Assembly: GCA_001898185.1 (NCBI GenBank)
Contig: MKTI01000009.1
Location: 62,001 to 126,000 of the forward strand
Direction of reading: 5' to 3'
DNA: 64,000 bases
DNA from: Cellulomonas sp. 73-145
GTDB lineage: Bacteria; Actinomycetota; Actinomycetes; Actinomycetales; Cellulomonadaceae
This document shows positions 54,951-62,360 of the stretch, piece after piece. A model generated the notes under the pieces. That model made no database searches. It saw only the letters and a list, made by a program, of their open reading frames with translations, and was not told where the DNA came from. Every line of letters begins with the position of its first letter. Position 1 is the stretch's first letter. A program made the position numbers and the translations under genes.

Positions 54951-56377
54951 TGCGCGTGAGCAGCGACCGTCGGGTCGGTCCGGACCGGGTGGCGGCGCTG
55001 ATGGACGGCTGCGCCGGCTCGGGGGCGGCGTACGCGGCGCTGGCCGACGGGCTGCGGTCCGCCGTGCTCGCCGGAGCGTTGCCGCCGCGCACCCGCCTGC
55101 CGGGAGAGCGCGAGCTCGCGGCCGCGCTCGGAATCTCCCGGACCACCGTGTCCACCGCCTACGACGTGCTGCGGGGCGAGGGGTACCTGGTCAGCAGGCA
55201 GGGCTCCGGCACCGTCACCGCGCTGCCCGGCGGGGTGCGACTCTCGCCCCGGTTCTCCGACCTGCCGGGTGCGGACCTGCTGGACCTGACCAAAGCGGCG
55301 CCCGGTCAGCCCCCCGAGCTCGCCGCCGCGTGCGAGGCCGCCGTCGACGACCTGCGCCACGTCGCCGGCCGCGGGTACAGCTCCTTCGGCCTGCCGAGCC
55401 TGCGCGCGGCGCTCGCGGACTGGTACGACGAGCGCGGCGTGCCGACGACGAGCGAGCAGATCCTGGTCACCACCGGCGCCCAGCACGCGATCCACCTGCT
55501 CATGGGCCTGTTCGCCGGCCGTGGGGACCGCGTGGCGCTGGAGCACCCGACCTACCCGCTGGCCATCGAGGCGGTCCGCTCCGCAGGTGCCCGACCCGTG
55601 CCGGTGCCCGTCGGCGCAGCCGGGGTCGACGTCGAGCTGCTGCGCGCCACCGTCGCCCGGACCGACCCCCGCCTGGCCTACCTGATCCCCGACTTCCAGA
55701 ACCCCACCGGCACCGTGCTGGACCCGGAGAGCCGGTCCGCGGTCCGGAGCGTGCTGGCCCGGGCCGGCGTGCCGCTCGTGGTCGACGAGGCGTTCAGTGA
55801 GCTCGCGTTCGGCGAGCCGGCGCCGTCGCTGGTGGCCGGTGACGGCCGCGCCGTGATCGGCATCGGCTCCAGCTCCAAGGCGTACTGGGGCGGCCTCCGC
55901 GTCGGCTGGGTGCGCGCCCACCCCGAGCTCGTCGCCCGGCTCGCCGCCCGCCGGGCGAGCATGGACGTCGGCACGTCGGTGCTCGACCAGCTGGTGCTGG
56001 TGCGCCTGCTCGCCGAGCGGCACACGATCCTCGCCCGTCGTCGTGCGGAGCTGCGGCGCCAGCGCGACGTGCTGCTGGGGCTGCTCGGCACCCACCTGCC
56101 GGGCTGGAGCGCGCGGCCCCCGGCGGGCGGTCTGAGCCTGTGGGTGGACCTCGGTGCACCGGCGTCCACGGCGCTCGCGCTGCGAGGCCCGGCGTGCGGC
56201 GTCCATCTGGTGCCGGGCACGGCCTTCGGCACCGACGGCACCTTCGACGACCGGCTGCGGCTGACCTTCGGTGAGCCGGAACCCGTGCTGGTGACCGCGG
56301 TCCAGCGGATCGCGGAGGCGTGGGCGACGCACGACCGGCCGGCGCCGGCGCGGCGGCCCTGGGCGCCGGCCGTCTGA
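54950..56377 (+). CDS. MocR-type GntR regulator with aminotransferase domain
   Basis: The 475-residue regulator has a GntR winged helix at about 25-95 (YAALADGLRSAVLAGALPPRTRLPGERELAAALGISRTTVSTAYDVLRGEGYLVSRQGSGT). A fold-type I aminotransferase domain follows, with PLP lysine Lys310 in GIGSSSKAYWGGLRVGW, LIPDFQNPTGTVL and VVDEAFSELAF. The PLP domain serves as the effector-binding module. The GTG at 54950 starts within the third operator half-site. A GTG at 54956 is also possible. It likely controls the divergent yczE-like gene and itself. Confidence 0.92.
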   Translation: MRVSSDRRVGPDRVAALMDGCAGSGAAYAALADGLRSAVLAGALPPRTRLPGERELAAALGISRTTVSTAYDVLRGEGYLVSRQGSGTVTALPGGVRLSPRFSDLPGADLLDLTKAAPGQPPELAAACEAAVDDLRHVAGRGYSSFGLPSLRAALADWYDERGVPTTSEQILVTTGAQHAIHLLMGLFAGRGDRVALEHPTYPLAIEAVRSAGARPVPVPVGAAGVDVELLRATVARTDPRLAYLIPDFQNPTGTVLDPESRSAVRSVLARAGVPLVVDEAFSELAFGEPAPSLVAGDGRAVIGIGSSSKAYWGGLRVGWVRAHPELVARLAARRASMDVGTSVLDQLVLVRLLAERHTILARRRAELRRQRDVLLGLLGTHLPGWSARPPAGGLSLWVDLGAPASTALALRGPACGVHLVPGTAFGTDGTFDDRLRLTFGEPEPVLVTAVQRIAEAWATHDRPAPARRPWAPAV

Positions 56378-56461
56378 CGGGGCTGCCGCGCCCGACGGAG
56401 GTGCCGCACCCGAGGGGCGGAGGGCGGCACGATGGGCGGGACGACGATCGGAGGTGGTCTC

Positions 56462-57019
56462 GTGGCTGCGCACCGGCGGGGCTCGTACGGATCCGTCTGG
56501 GTCCGGTGGACGGCGCTGCTGCTGTTCGGCACCGGCTTCGGGTACGTCGAGGCGGCCGTGGTGCACTACCTCCGCCGGGTGATCGGCTACCACGCCGGCT
56601 ACGAGGTGGCCGCGCAGCACGTCTACCTCGACCTGCGGGTGATCGCCTTCGTGCGGCCGGAGCACACCGTGCTGGTCGACCCGGTGCTCACCCAGGTGGA
56701 GGTCGCACGGGAGGCGGCCACGCTGCTGATGCTGCTCGCGGTCGCGGTGATCGCCGCGGACACGCTGCGGCGCCGGGTGGCCGCCTTCTTCATCGCCTTC
56801 GCGGTGTGGGACCTGACGTACTACCTGTTCCTGCGCGTGCTCGACGGCTGGCCGGCCGCTCTCACCGACCGAGACGTCTTCTTCCTCATCCCCGTGACGT
56901 GGGTCGGTCCCGTGCTCACCGCCGTCGTCGCGTCGACCGTGGTGCTGGTCGTGGCGTCGTGGGTCTACGTCGCCCGCGGGGCGGGTGAGAAATCGTCAGA
57001 CCCCCCGTCCGGGACCTAG
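56462..57019 (+). CDS. Hypothetical membrane protein
   Basis: The 185-residue protein has about five hydrophobic segments (VRWTALLLFGTGFGYVEAAVVHYL, AATLLMLLAVAVIAADTL, VAAFFIAFAVWDLTYYLFLRVL, FFLIPVTWVGPVLTAVVASTVVLVVASWVYVA). Conserved-looking motifs are FGYVEAAVVHYLR and the WDLTYYLFLRVLDGWP stretch. I do not recognise a function. The GTG at 56462 follows GGAGGTGGTCTC. The stop codon lies inside the palindrome at 57012-57023. Confidence 0.75.
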   Translation: MAAHRRGSYGSVWVRWTALLLFGTGFGYVEAAVVHYLRRVIGYHAGYEVAAQHVYLDLRVIAFVRPEHTVLVDPVLTQVEVAREAATLLMLLAVAVIAADTLRRRVAAFFIAFAVWDLTYYLFLRVLDGWPAALTDRDVFFLIPVTWVGPVLTAVVASTVVLVVASWVYVARGAGEKSSDPPSGT

Positions 57020-57023
57020 GTCC
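57012..57023. promoter_or_regulatory. 12-bp palindrome GGACCTAGGTCC
   Basis: Same core as the palindrome at 49808-49821. It lies 94 bases before the PAS-GGDEF start codon and contains the stop codon of the preceding gene. Confidence 0.4.
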
Positions 57024-57116
57024 GGCGCAGCGAGCGCGCAGATGCCGATGTAGTGACGCTAAAGCCGGCACGGTTCCTCCGTCCTGGTCCGCTGCGGACG
57101 TCAGAGGTGGTGCGGG

Positions 57117-58076
57117 TTGCCGGAGGGTACGGGCGGTGCGTCGCGGAGGGCGTCCGGCGTCCCCGCCGGGCTCCCCACCGGGTTGCACACCCAGGTGCTC
57201 CAGCAGCTGTCCGAGGCGGTCTACGTCGTGGACCGCGAGCGGCGCATCCAGTACTGGAACGATGCGGCCGAGGCGCTGACCGGCCGCACGGCCGCCGAGG
57301 CCATGGGCCGCTGGTGCGGCGACGGCCTGCTCAACCACGTCGACGACGCCGGTGTCTCGATGTGCGGGCCCGGGCGGTGCCCGCTCGCGCTCACCATGCG
57401 GGACGGCGAGCCGCGCGCGTGCCGGGTCCAGCTGCACCACCGCGACGGTCATCTGGTGCCGGTGCGGGTGCGCGCGACCGTGCTGCGCGACCTCGACGGC
57501 GACGTGATCGGTGCCGTCGAGGTGTTCAGCGACGACTCCGAGCACCGCGCCGACCGGCAGCGCATCGACGAGCTGGACCAGACGGCGAGCCACGATGCGC
57601 TCACCGGTCTCGGCAACCGCCGGTACCTGGACCGTCAGCTGGAGCTCCGCCTGTCGGAGTGGCGCCAGGACCCGACGGCCGCCTTCGGCGTGCTGCTGCT
57701 GGACCTGGACCGGTTCAAGCAGGTGAACGACGCGCTCGGGCACCTGGCCGGCGACGAGGTGCTGCGCGCCGTCGCCGTCAGCCTGCGGCTGGCCGCACCC
57801 GACGGGTGCGACCTGGCGCGCTTCGGCGGCGAGGAGTTCGTCGCCGTGGTGCCGTGCGACGACGTCACCGACCTCGAGGCGGTGGGGGAGCAGATGCGCG
57901 CCATGGTGGCCAGCATCCGGATGGAGCGGTTCGGCCGTGACGAACCCGTGACGGTCTCGGGCGGTGGCACGCTGGTGCGCTCCGACGACGTGCCGCTGTC
58001 CCTGCTGGCACGGGCGGACAGCATGCTGCTGCAGGCCAAGTGGCGGGGACGGGACCGCGTCGTCGTCCAGCCCTGA
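57117..58076 (+). CDS. PAS-GGDEF diguanylate cyclase
   Basis: The 319-residue soluble protein has a PAS domain at about 25-140 (LSEAVYVVDRERRIQYWNDAAEALTGR) and a GGDEF domain at about 155-315 with the active-site motif FGGEEF and the metal/substrate segment LLDLDRFKQVNDALGHLAGDEVL. It should make c-di-GMP. The inhibitory RxxD site is not evident at the usual position before GGEEF. The PAS domain has a cysteine-containing insert (GVSMCGPGRCPLAL). The start is probably TTG at 57117, six bases after GAGGTGG. Confidence 0.9.
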   Translation: MPEGTGGASRRASGVPAGLPTGLHTQVLQQLSEAVYVVDRERRIQYWNDAAEALTGRTAAEAMGRWCGDGLLNHVDDAGVSMCGPGRCPLALTMRDGEPRACRVQLHHRDGHLVPVRVRATVLRDLDGDVIGAVEVFSDDSEHRADRQRIDELDQTASHDALTGLGNRRYLDRQLELRLSEWRQDPTAAFGVLLLDLDRFKQVNDALGHLAGDEVLRAVAVSLRLAAPDGCDLARFGGEEFVAVVPCDDVTDLEAVGEQMRAMVASIRMERFGRDEPVTVSGGGTLVRSDDVPLSLLARADSMLLQAKWRGRDRVVVQP

Positions 58077-58097
58077 CGAGCGCCCGGCGGCGCGCTG

Positions 58098-59120
58098 TCA
58101 GCGCCAGCCGAGCGCCGGTGCGACGTGCGTGAGGAGCGACTCGATCACGTGCGCGTTGTAGTCGACACCGAGCTGGTTGGGCACCGTCAGCAGCAGGGTG
58201 TCGGCGTCGGCGATCGCCTCGTCGCCCCGCAGCTGCTCGATCAGCACGTCAGGCTCGGCGGCGTAGCTGCGGCCGAAGATCGCCCGCGTGGTGGCGTCGA
58301 TGTTGCCGATCTGGTCCTCGTCCTCCGACCCGTGCCCGAAGTACATCCGGTCCCGGTCGTCCACCAGCGCGAAGATGCTGCGGCTGACCGACACCCGGGG
58401 CTGTCGCTCGTGGCCCGCCGCCGTCCACGCCTCGCGGAACAGGCGGATCTGGTCGGCCTGCTGCACGTGGAACGGCTGGCCGCTCTCGTCGTTCTTCAGC
58501 GTGGAGCTCATCAGGTTCATCCCGGCCTGCGCCGCCCACTGCGCGGTGGCGTTGGACCCGGCACCCCACCAGATCCGGTCGCGAAGGCCGGGGGAGTACG
58601 GCTCGACGCGCAGTAAGCCTGGCGGGTTGGGGAACATCGGGCTCGGGTTCGGCTGCGCGAACGCCGCGCCCTCGACCACGCGCAGGAACGTCTCGGAACG
58701 GGCGCGCGCCATGTCGGCGTCCGTGCTGCCCTCCGGTGGCTCGTAGCCGAAGTACCGGAACCCGTCGAGCACCTGCTCGGGCGACCCTCGGCTGATACCG
58801 AGCTGCAGCCGACCGCCGGCGATCAGGTCGGCAGCCCCCGCGTCCTCGGCCATGTACATCGGGTTCTCGTACCGCATGTCGATCACGGCGGTGCCGATCT
58901 CGATGCGGCTGGTGCGGGCGCCGACGGCGGCGAGCAGCGGGAACGGCGAGCCGAGCTGCCGGGCGAAGTGGTGCACCCGGAAGTAGGCGCCGTCGGCGCC
59001 CAGCTCCTCGGCGGCGACGGCCAGGTCGATCGACTGCAGGAGCGCGTCGGAGGCGGACCTGGTCTGCGAGGCGGGTGACGGGGTCCAGTGCCCGAAGGAC
59101 AGGAAGCCGATGGTCTTCAT
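58098..59120 (-). CDS. LLM class flavin-dependent oxidoreductase
   Basis: The 340-residue protein is a luciferase-like monooxygenase fold: KTIGFLSFGHWTP, ELGADGAYFRVHHFARQLGSPFPLLAAVGARTSRIEIGTAVIDMRYENPMYMAEDAGAADLIAGGRLQLGISRGSPE, and WWGAGSNATAQWAAQAGMNLMSS. These enzymes use FMNH2 or F420H2; the substrate is unknown. The ATG at 59120 gives MKTIGFLSFG. It is convergent with the GGDEF gene and lies 17 bases downstream of a DUF5808 gene on the same strand, probably in one operon. Confidence 0.92.
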   Translation of the reverse strand: MKTIGFLSFGHWTPSPASQTRSASDALLQSIDLAVAAEELGADGAYFRVHHFARQLGSPFPLLAAVGARTSRIEIGTAVIDMRYENPMYMAEDAGAADLIAGGRLQLGISRGSPEQVLDGFRYFGYEPPEGSTDADMARARSETFLRVVEGAAFAQPNPSPMFPNPPGLLRVEPYSPGLRDRIWWGAGSNATAQWAAQAGMNLMSSTLKNDESGQPFHVQQADQIRLFREAWTAAGHERQPRVSVSRSIFALVDDRDRMYFGHGSEDEDQIGNIDATTRAIFGRSYAAEPDVLIEQLRGDEAIADADTLLLTVPNQLGVDYNAHVIESLLTHVAPALGWR

Positions 59121-59137
59121 GTCCGCCTCAACGCGTC

Positions 59138-59437
59138 TCAGGCCTCGATCTTCCGCCGGACCAGCTCGACGACGCGTCCGACGTTGACCGTCCACCCGAC
59201 ACCGAACACCTGCGGGCTGAGCAGGTGGTCGCCCTTCGGGTCCCAGACCCGCTCCTTGAACCGCGCGACGGTCGGCGGCCGGAAGTCGTAGGGCACGAAC
59301 CCGACGACCTCGCCGTGCCAGGTGCGCTGGTCCTCCGGGGTGCGCAGCTCCTTGACGACGGCTGCGGCGGCCAGGCCGAGGACGACGAGCCGGCCGATCG
59401 AGGGGCCGCGGCGGCCGTGCTCCCGGTTGCTTCCCAT
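59138..59437 (-). CDS. DUF5808 domain protein
   Basis: The 99-residue protein has one hydrophobic helix (SIGRLVVLGLAAAAVVKEL) and a DUF5808 domain (EVVGFVPYDFRPPTVARFKERVWDPKGDHLLSPQVFGVGWTVNVGRVVEL). The stretch from VPYDFR to GVGWTVN aligns with residues of the protein at 44686-45621, where the same domain is fused to DUF1648. The function is unknown. The ATG at 59437 follows GGGAGCAACC. Confidence 0.82.
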   Translation of the reverse strand: MGSNREHGRRGPSIGRLVVLGLAAAAVVKELRTPEDQRTWHGEVVGFVPYDFRPPTVARFKERVWDPKGDHLLSPQVFGVGWTVNVGRVVELVRRKIEA

Positions 59438-59619
59438 GGTTGCTCCCTTGCGACGTCGGTGCTCCGATCCTCCACCCGTCCGCACCGACACGGGTGTGAT
59501 CCGTGTCGCATCCTCACCGGCGGCGGCGTGTCCGGTTCCCCGACGAGCCGCCGGCACGCCACCCTCGGCCCGCGACCGTCGCCCCGCGGTCGCACGGCCT
59601 GACGAGGGATCGATCACCC

Positions 59620-59901
59620 ATGCTGAAGAAGTCACGCTGCGCCAAGTCCGCCACCTGCACGCTCACGTTCGCGCTGCCCGTCGCGCAGCTCGTCGGGTCG
59701 GTCAGCGTCGTCGGGACCTTCAACGACTGGACGCCGGGTGTGCACGTGCTGCGCCGGCGCTCCAACGGCACCGCCAGCGCCTCGGTCACCGTGCCGGCCG
59801 GGACCGACGTGCGGTTCCGCTACCTCGGCGAGCACGGCCGCTGGTTCGACGACGCGGACGCCGACCTGGTGACCACCGACGGCGGTCTGGTTCGCGTCTG
59901 A
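59620..59901 (+). CDS. Isoamylase early-set (CBM48/AMPK-GBD-like) protein
   Basis: The 93-residue protein consists of one early-set domain: CTLTFALPVAQLVGSVSVVGTFNDWTPGVHVLRRRSNGTASASVTVPAGTDVRFRYLGEHGRWFDD. The GTFNDWTPG motif is the glycogen-binding signature of CBM48/AMPK-beta domains. No catalytic domain is attached. It may bind glycogen or a partner enzyme. The ATG is at 59620. Confidence 0.88.
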   Translation: MLKKSRCAKSATCTLTFALPVAQLVGSVSVVGTFNDWTPGVHVLRRRSNGTASASVTVPAGTDVRFRYLGEHGRWFDDADADLVTTDGGLVRV

Positions 59902-59921
59902 CTCCTCCGGGTCGCGACGCG

Positions 59922-59948
59922 TTTTCACAACCAAGTTTTGTGTAAACT
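59922..59948 (+). promoter_or_regulatory. Operator and -10 region of the ferredoxin gene
   Basis: TTTTCACAA at 59922-59930 and TTGTGTAAA at 59938-59946 form an inverted repeat with one mismatch and a 7-base spacer. The right arm overlaps a TAAACT -10 element at 59943-59948. The ferredoxin ATG at 59956 follows 7 bases later without a ribosome-binding site, suggesting a leaderless transcript. Confidence 0.65.
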
Positions 59949-59955
59949 CCGTCGC

Positions 59956-60306
59956 ATGACCTACGTGATCGGATCGCCGTGCGTGGACGTCAAGGACCGC
60001 GCCTGCGTGGACGAGTGCCCCGTCGACTGCATCTACGAGGGCGCTCGCACGCTGTACATCCACCCCGACGAGTGCGTGGACTGCGGCGCCTGCGAACCGG
60101 TGTGCCCCACCGAGGCGATCTACTACGAGGACGACCTGCCGGACGCCGAGCGGGCGTACCTGGCGGACAACGCGGCGTTCTTCGCCGACACGCTGCCCGG
60201 CCGCCCGGCACCGCTCGGCTCGCCGGGCGGGGCGGGAAAGCTCGGCGCCCTCGGCGTGGACACACCGCTCGTCGCCGGCCTGCCGACCACCGACCCCGGC
60301 GCCTGA
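59956..60306 (+). CDS. fdxA: Seven-iron ferredoxin, FdxA-like
   Basis: The 116-residue ferredoxin begins MTYVIGSPCVDVKDRACVDECPVDCIYEG and continues with PDECVDCGACEPVCPTEAIYYEDD. The cysteine pattern gives one [3Fe-4S] or degenerate cluster and one [4Fe-4S] cluster, as in actinobacterial FdxA/FdxC. It carries electrons for cytochrome P450, oxidoreductases or biosynthetic enzymes in the cytoplasm. The ATG at 59956 is chosen because this N terminus is invariant in the family. The next gene, five bases after its stop, encodes a cysteine-containing regulator. Confidence 0.95.
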   Translation: MTYVIGSPCVDVKDRACVDECPVDCIYEGARTLYIHPDECVDCGACEPVCPTEAIYYEDDLPDAERAYLADNAAFFADTLPGRPAPLGSPGGAGKLGALGVDTPLVAGLPTTDPGA

Positions 60307-60311
60307 GGGCC

Positions 60312-61100
60312 GTGCGGCGGGACCAGCCCGGGACCGGTGCCGACCCGGTGGGTCCGGGTGCCGGTGCACGGACGGGCGTCTCCGGCCGCCGCCTGGCGGT
60401 GCTGACCCGGCTGCGCGCGGCGGCGCGACCGCTGGGGATCGCCGAGCTGGCGACCGCCCTGGACGTGCACCCCAACACGGTGCGGTTCCATCTCGAGGCT
60501 CTGCTGGCGGCCGGGCTTGTGCGGCGTGCGGACAGCGTGCGGCGCGCACCCGGTCGCCCGGCGCAGCTGTTCGCCCCGGTCGCGGCCATGGACGGGACCG
60601 GTCCGCGGCGGTACGGGCAGCTGGCCCGGGTGCTGACCGCCGCCTTGGACGGCGTGCCGGACGGCCCCGCGCGGGCGCTCGAGCAGGGCCGGGTCTGGGG
60701 TCGGGAGGTGGCTGCGGGCGTCGACACCCCCGCGGCGTCGTCCGGCAGCCGCGGTGGGCGAGCGGAGGTCCCCGGGCGAGCCGCCGGGGTCGACCGGCTG
60801 GTCGCGCTGCTGGACGACCTGGACTTCGACCCCGTGGTGGTCCCCGCGTCGGACTCTGCTGGCAACGGCGTGCGGCAGCCGGCCGACGCGCCTGCCGGCG
60901 ACGCGGTCCGCATCGGACTGCGGCGGTGCCCCTTCCTCGAGGTGGCCGGCGCGAGCTCGGCGGTGGTGTGCCCGGTGCACCTCGGGCTCATGCAGGGCGC
61001 CATGGAGGTCTGGTCCGCACCGGTGACGGTGGACCGGCTGGACCCGTTCGCTCAGCCCGACCTGTGCGTGGCGCACCTGGCGGCGGTGGTGTCCGGCTGA
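60312..61100 (+). CDS. Helix-turn-helix regulator with a C-terminal cysteine cluster
   Basis: The 262-residue regulator has an N-terminal winged helix (RLAVLTRLRAAARPLGIAELATALDVHPNTVRFHLEALLAAGLVRRADSVRR). The C-terminal domain carries RRCPFLEVAGASSAVVCPVHLGLMQGAMEVW and PDLCVAHL. The cysteines, with CPF...CPVHLGL...G, resemble the iron-sulfur site of SufR-type repressors. The GTG at 60312 is five bases after the ferredoxin stop. It is likely an iron-sulfur or redox sensor controlling the ferredoxin through the palindrome at 59922-59946. The cluster itself is inferred. Confidence 0.82.
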   Translation: MRRDQPGTGADPVGPGAGARTGVSGRRLAVLTRLRAAARPLGIAELATALDVHPNTVRFHLEALLAAGLVRRADSVRRAPGRPAQLFAPVAAMDGTGPRRYGQLARVLTAALDGVPDGPARALEQGRVWGREVAAGVDTPAASSGSRGGRAEVPGRAAGVDRLVALLDDLDFDPVVVPASDSAGNGVRQPADAPAGDAVRIGLRRCPFLEVAGASSAVVCPVHLGLMQGAMEVWSAPVTVDRLDPFAQPDLCVAHLAAVVSG

Positions 61101-61154
61101 TGCCGGGCCGGACGGGCGCACGATGGGTCGCACCCGGACGACGAAGGAGATCTC

Positions 61155-61487
61155 ATGGACTCGACGAACCTCGAGACGCTGGCGGACGAGCTGATCGCCG
61201 CGGCGCACGCCGCCGACTCCGGCCGCGCGTCCCGCACCGTGCACGGCGGCACGGGTCACCCGCTGCGGCAGACGGTCCTCGCGCTGGTCGCCGGCCGTGC
61301 GCTGGCGGAGCACGACAGTCCCGGTGACGCGACGTTGCAGGTGGTGCGCGGCCGGATGCGGCTCACGGCGGGTGAGCTGTCCTGGGAGGGCCGTGCCGGG
61401 GAGCTGGTCACCATCCCGCCGTCCCGGCACGGGCTGACGGCGCTGGAGGACGCCGTCGCGGTGCTGACGGTGGTCGCCGCGCTCTAG
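61155..61487 (+). CDS. Cupin domain protein
   Basis: The 110-residue protein is a small single-domain cupin: RQTVLALVAGRALAEHDSPGDATLQVVRGRMRLTAG (motif 1) and GELVTIPPSRHGLTALEDAVAVLTVV (motif 2). The metal ligands are partly replaced: one histidine is in AEHDSP and one in PSRHGL. The function is unknown. The ATG at 61155 follows GAAGGAGATCTC. Confidence 0.87.
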   Translation: MDSTNLETLADELIAAAHAADSGRASRTVHGGTGHPLRQTVLALVAGRALAEHDSPGDATLQVVRGRMRLTAGELSWEGRAGELVTIPPSRHGLTALEDAVAVLTVVAAL

Positions 61488-61495
61488 CGGGCGCG

Positions 61496-61984
61496 TCAGC
61501 TCGCGGCGAGCAGGTCGTCGATCTGCCCGAGCGCCTGCTTCATGCCCGGCTCCATGCCCATGCCGAGCACCTTCTGCAGGTCCTCCGCGGAGTCGAACCG
61601 CGACACGATCGTCAGCAGCGTCCCCTCGTCCACCGGCTCGAGCGCCACGCTCGCGTGCGCGGTCGGCATCTCGAGGTTCGGCGTGCCCGAGTCGTCGGCG
61701 AACCCGTCGTCGAACGTCAGCGCCCGCGGCTCCTCCAGGCTGACGAACCGCCACCAGCCCCACGCCTTCTCGCCGTCGGGTCCCGTCATGTAGTAGGTGG
61801 CGCGGCCGCCGGGGCGGAAGTCGTGGTCGACGAAGGTGGCCGGCCACGTCGGCGGTCCCCACCACCGCTCGAGCCGGCGCGGGTCGGAGAAGACGGTCCA
61901 CACCTGCGCCGGGGGCGCGGCGTACTGCGCGGTGACGGTGAGGGTGAGGGCCGTCGGGTCGGTGACGGACGTGAGCACGGTCAT
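61496..61984 (-). CDS. SRPBCC (AHSA1) domain protein
   Basis: The 162-residue protein is an AHSA1-type START-like protein: LTLTVTAQYAAPPAQVWTVFSDPRRLERWWGPPTWPATFVDHDFRPGGRATYYMTGPDGEKAWGWWRFVSLEEPRALTFDDGFAD. The ATG at 61984 overlaps the upstream ArsR gene stop (ATGA). It is a second, distantly related copy of the SRPBCC/ArsR pairing at 48810-49606, here with the regulator gene first. Confidence 0.92.
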   Translation of the reverse strand: MTVLTSVTDPTALTLTVTAQYAAPPAQVWTVFSDPRRLERWWGPPTWPATFVDHDFRPGGRATYYMTGPDGEKAWGWWRFVSLEEPRALTFDDGFADDSGTPNLEMPTAHASVALEPVDEGTLLTIVSRFDSAEDLQKVLGMGMEPGMKQALGQIDDLLAAS

Positions 61985-62349
61985 GCGGGTCCTCCTTGGG
62001 CTGGTGGCCGGTCGGGGGTCGGCTCGGCCAGCAGGGCGTCGATGCGGTCGAGGCGCCCGTGCCAGATCTCCTGGTACTGCTCGAGGAGACGGGCCGCGGC
62101 GCGGACCGTCTCGACGTTGCCGCGCACCAGCCGCTCGCGCCCGTGCACCTGCTTGGTGACCAGGCCCGCGCGTTCCAGCACCGCGACGTGCTTCTGGACC
62201 GCGGCGAAGCTCATCTCGTAGCGCTGCGCCAGGTTGGAGACGGACTCCTCGTGGTGCAGCACGCGCGTGACGATGTCCCGCCGGGTCCGGTCCGCCAGTG
62301 CGGCGAACATGCGGTCAACGGTGTCCGGGTCCAGAAGTTCTACAACCAT
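61981..62349 (-). CDS. ArsR family transcriptional regulator
   Basis: The 122-residue winged-helix regulator reads MFAALADRTRRDIVTRVLHHEESVSNLAQRYEMSFAAVQKHVAVLERAGLVTKQVHGRERLVRG. No metal-binding cysteines are present. The ATG at 62349 overlaps an operator-like inverted repeat, so the protein probably represses its own synthesis together with the SRPBCC gene. Confidence 0.93.
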   Translation of the reverse strand: MVVELLDPDTVDRMFAALADRTRRDIVTRVLHHEESVSNLAQRYEMSFAAVQKHVAVLERAGLVTKQVHGRERLVRGNVETVRAAARLLEQYQEIWHGRLDRIDALLAEPTPDRPPAQGGPA

Positions 62350-62358
62350 CGGGTTGTA
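62341..62358. promoter_or_regulatory. Operator overlapping the ArsR start codon
   Basis: TACAACC at 62341-62347 and GGTTGTA at 62352-62358 form a perfect 7-bp inverted repeat with a 4-base centre. It covers the first codons of the ArsR gene. Confidence 0.65.
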
Positions 62359-62360
62359 CG

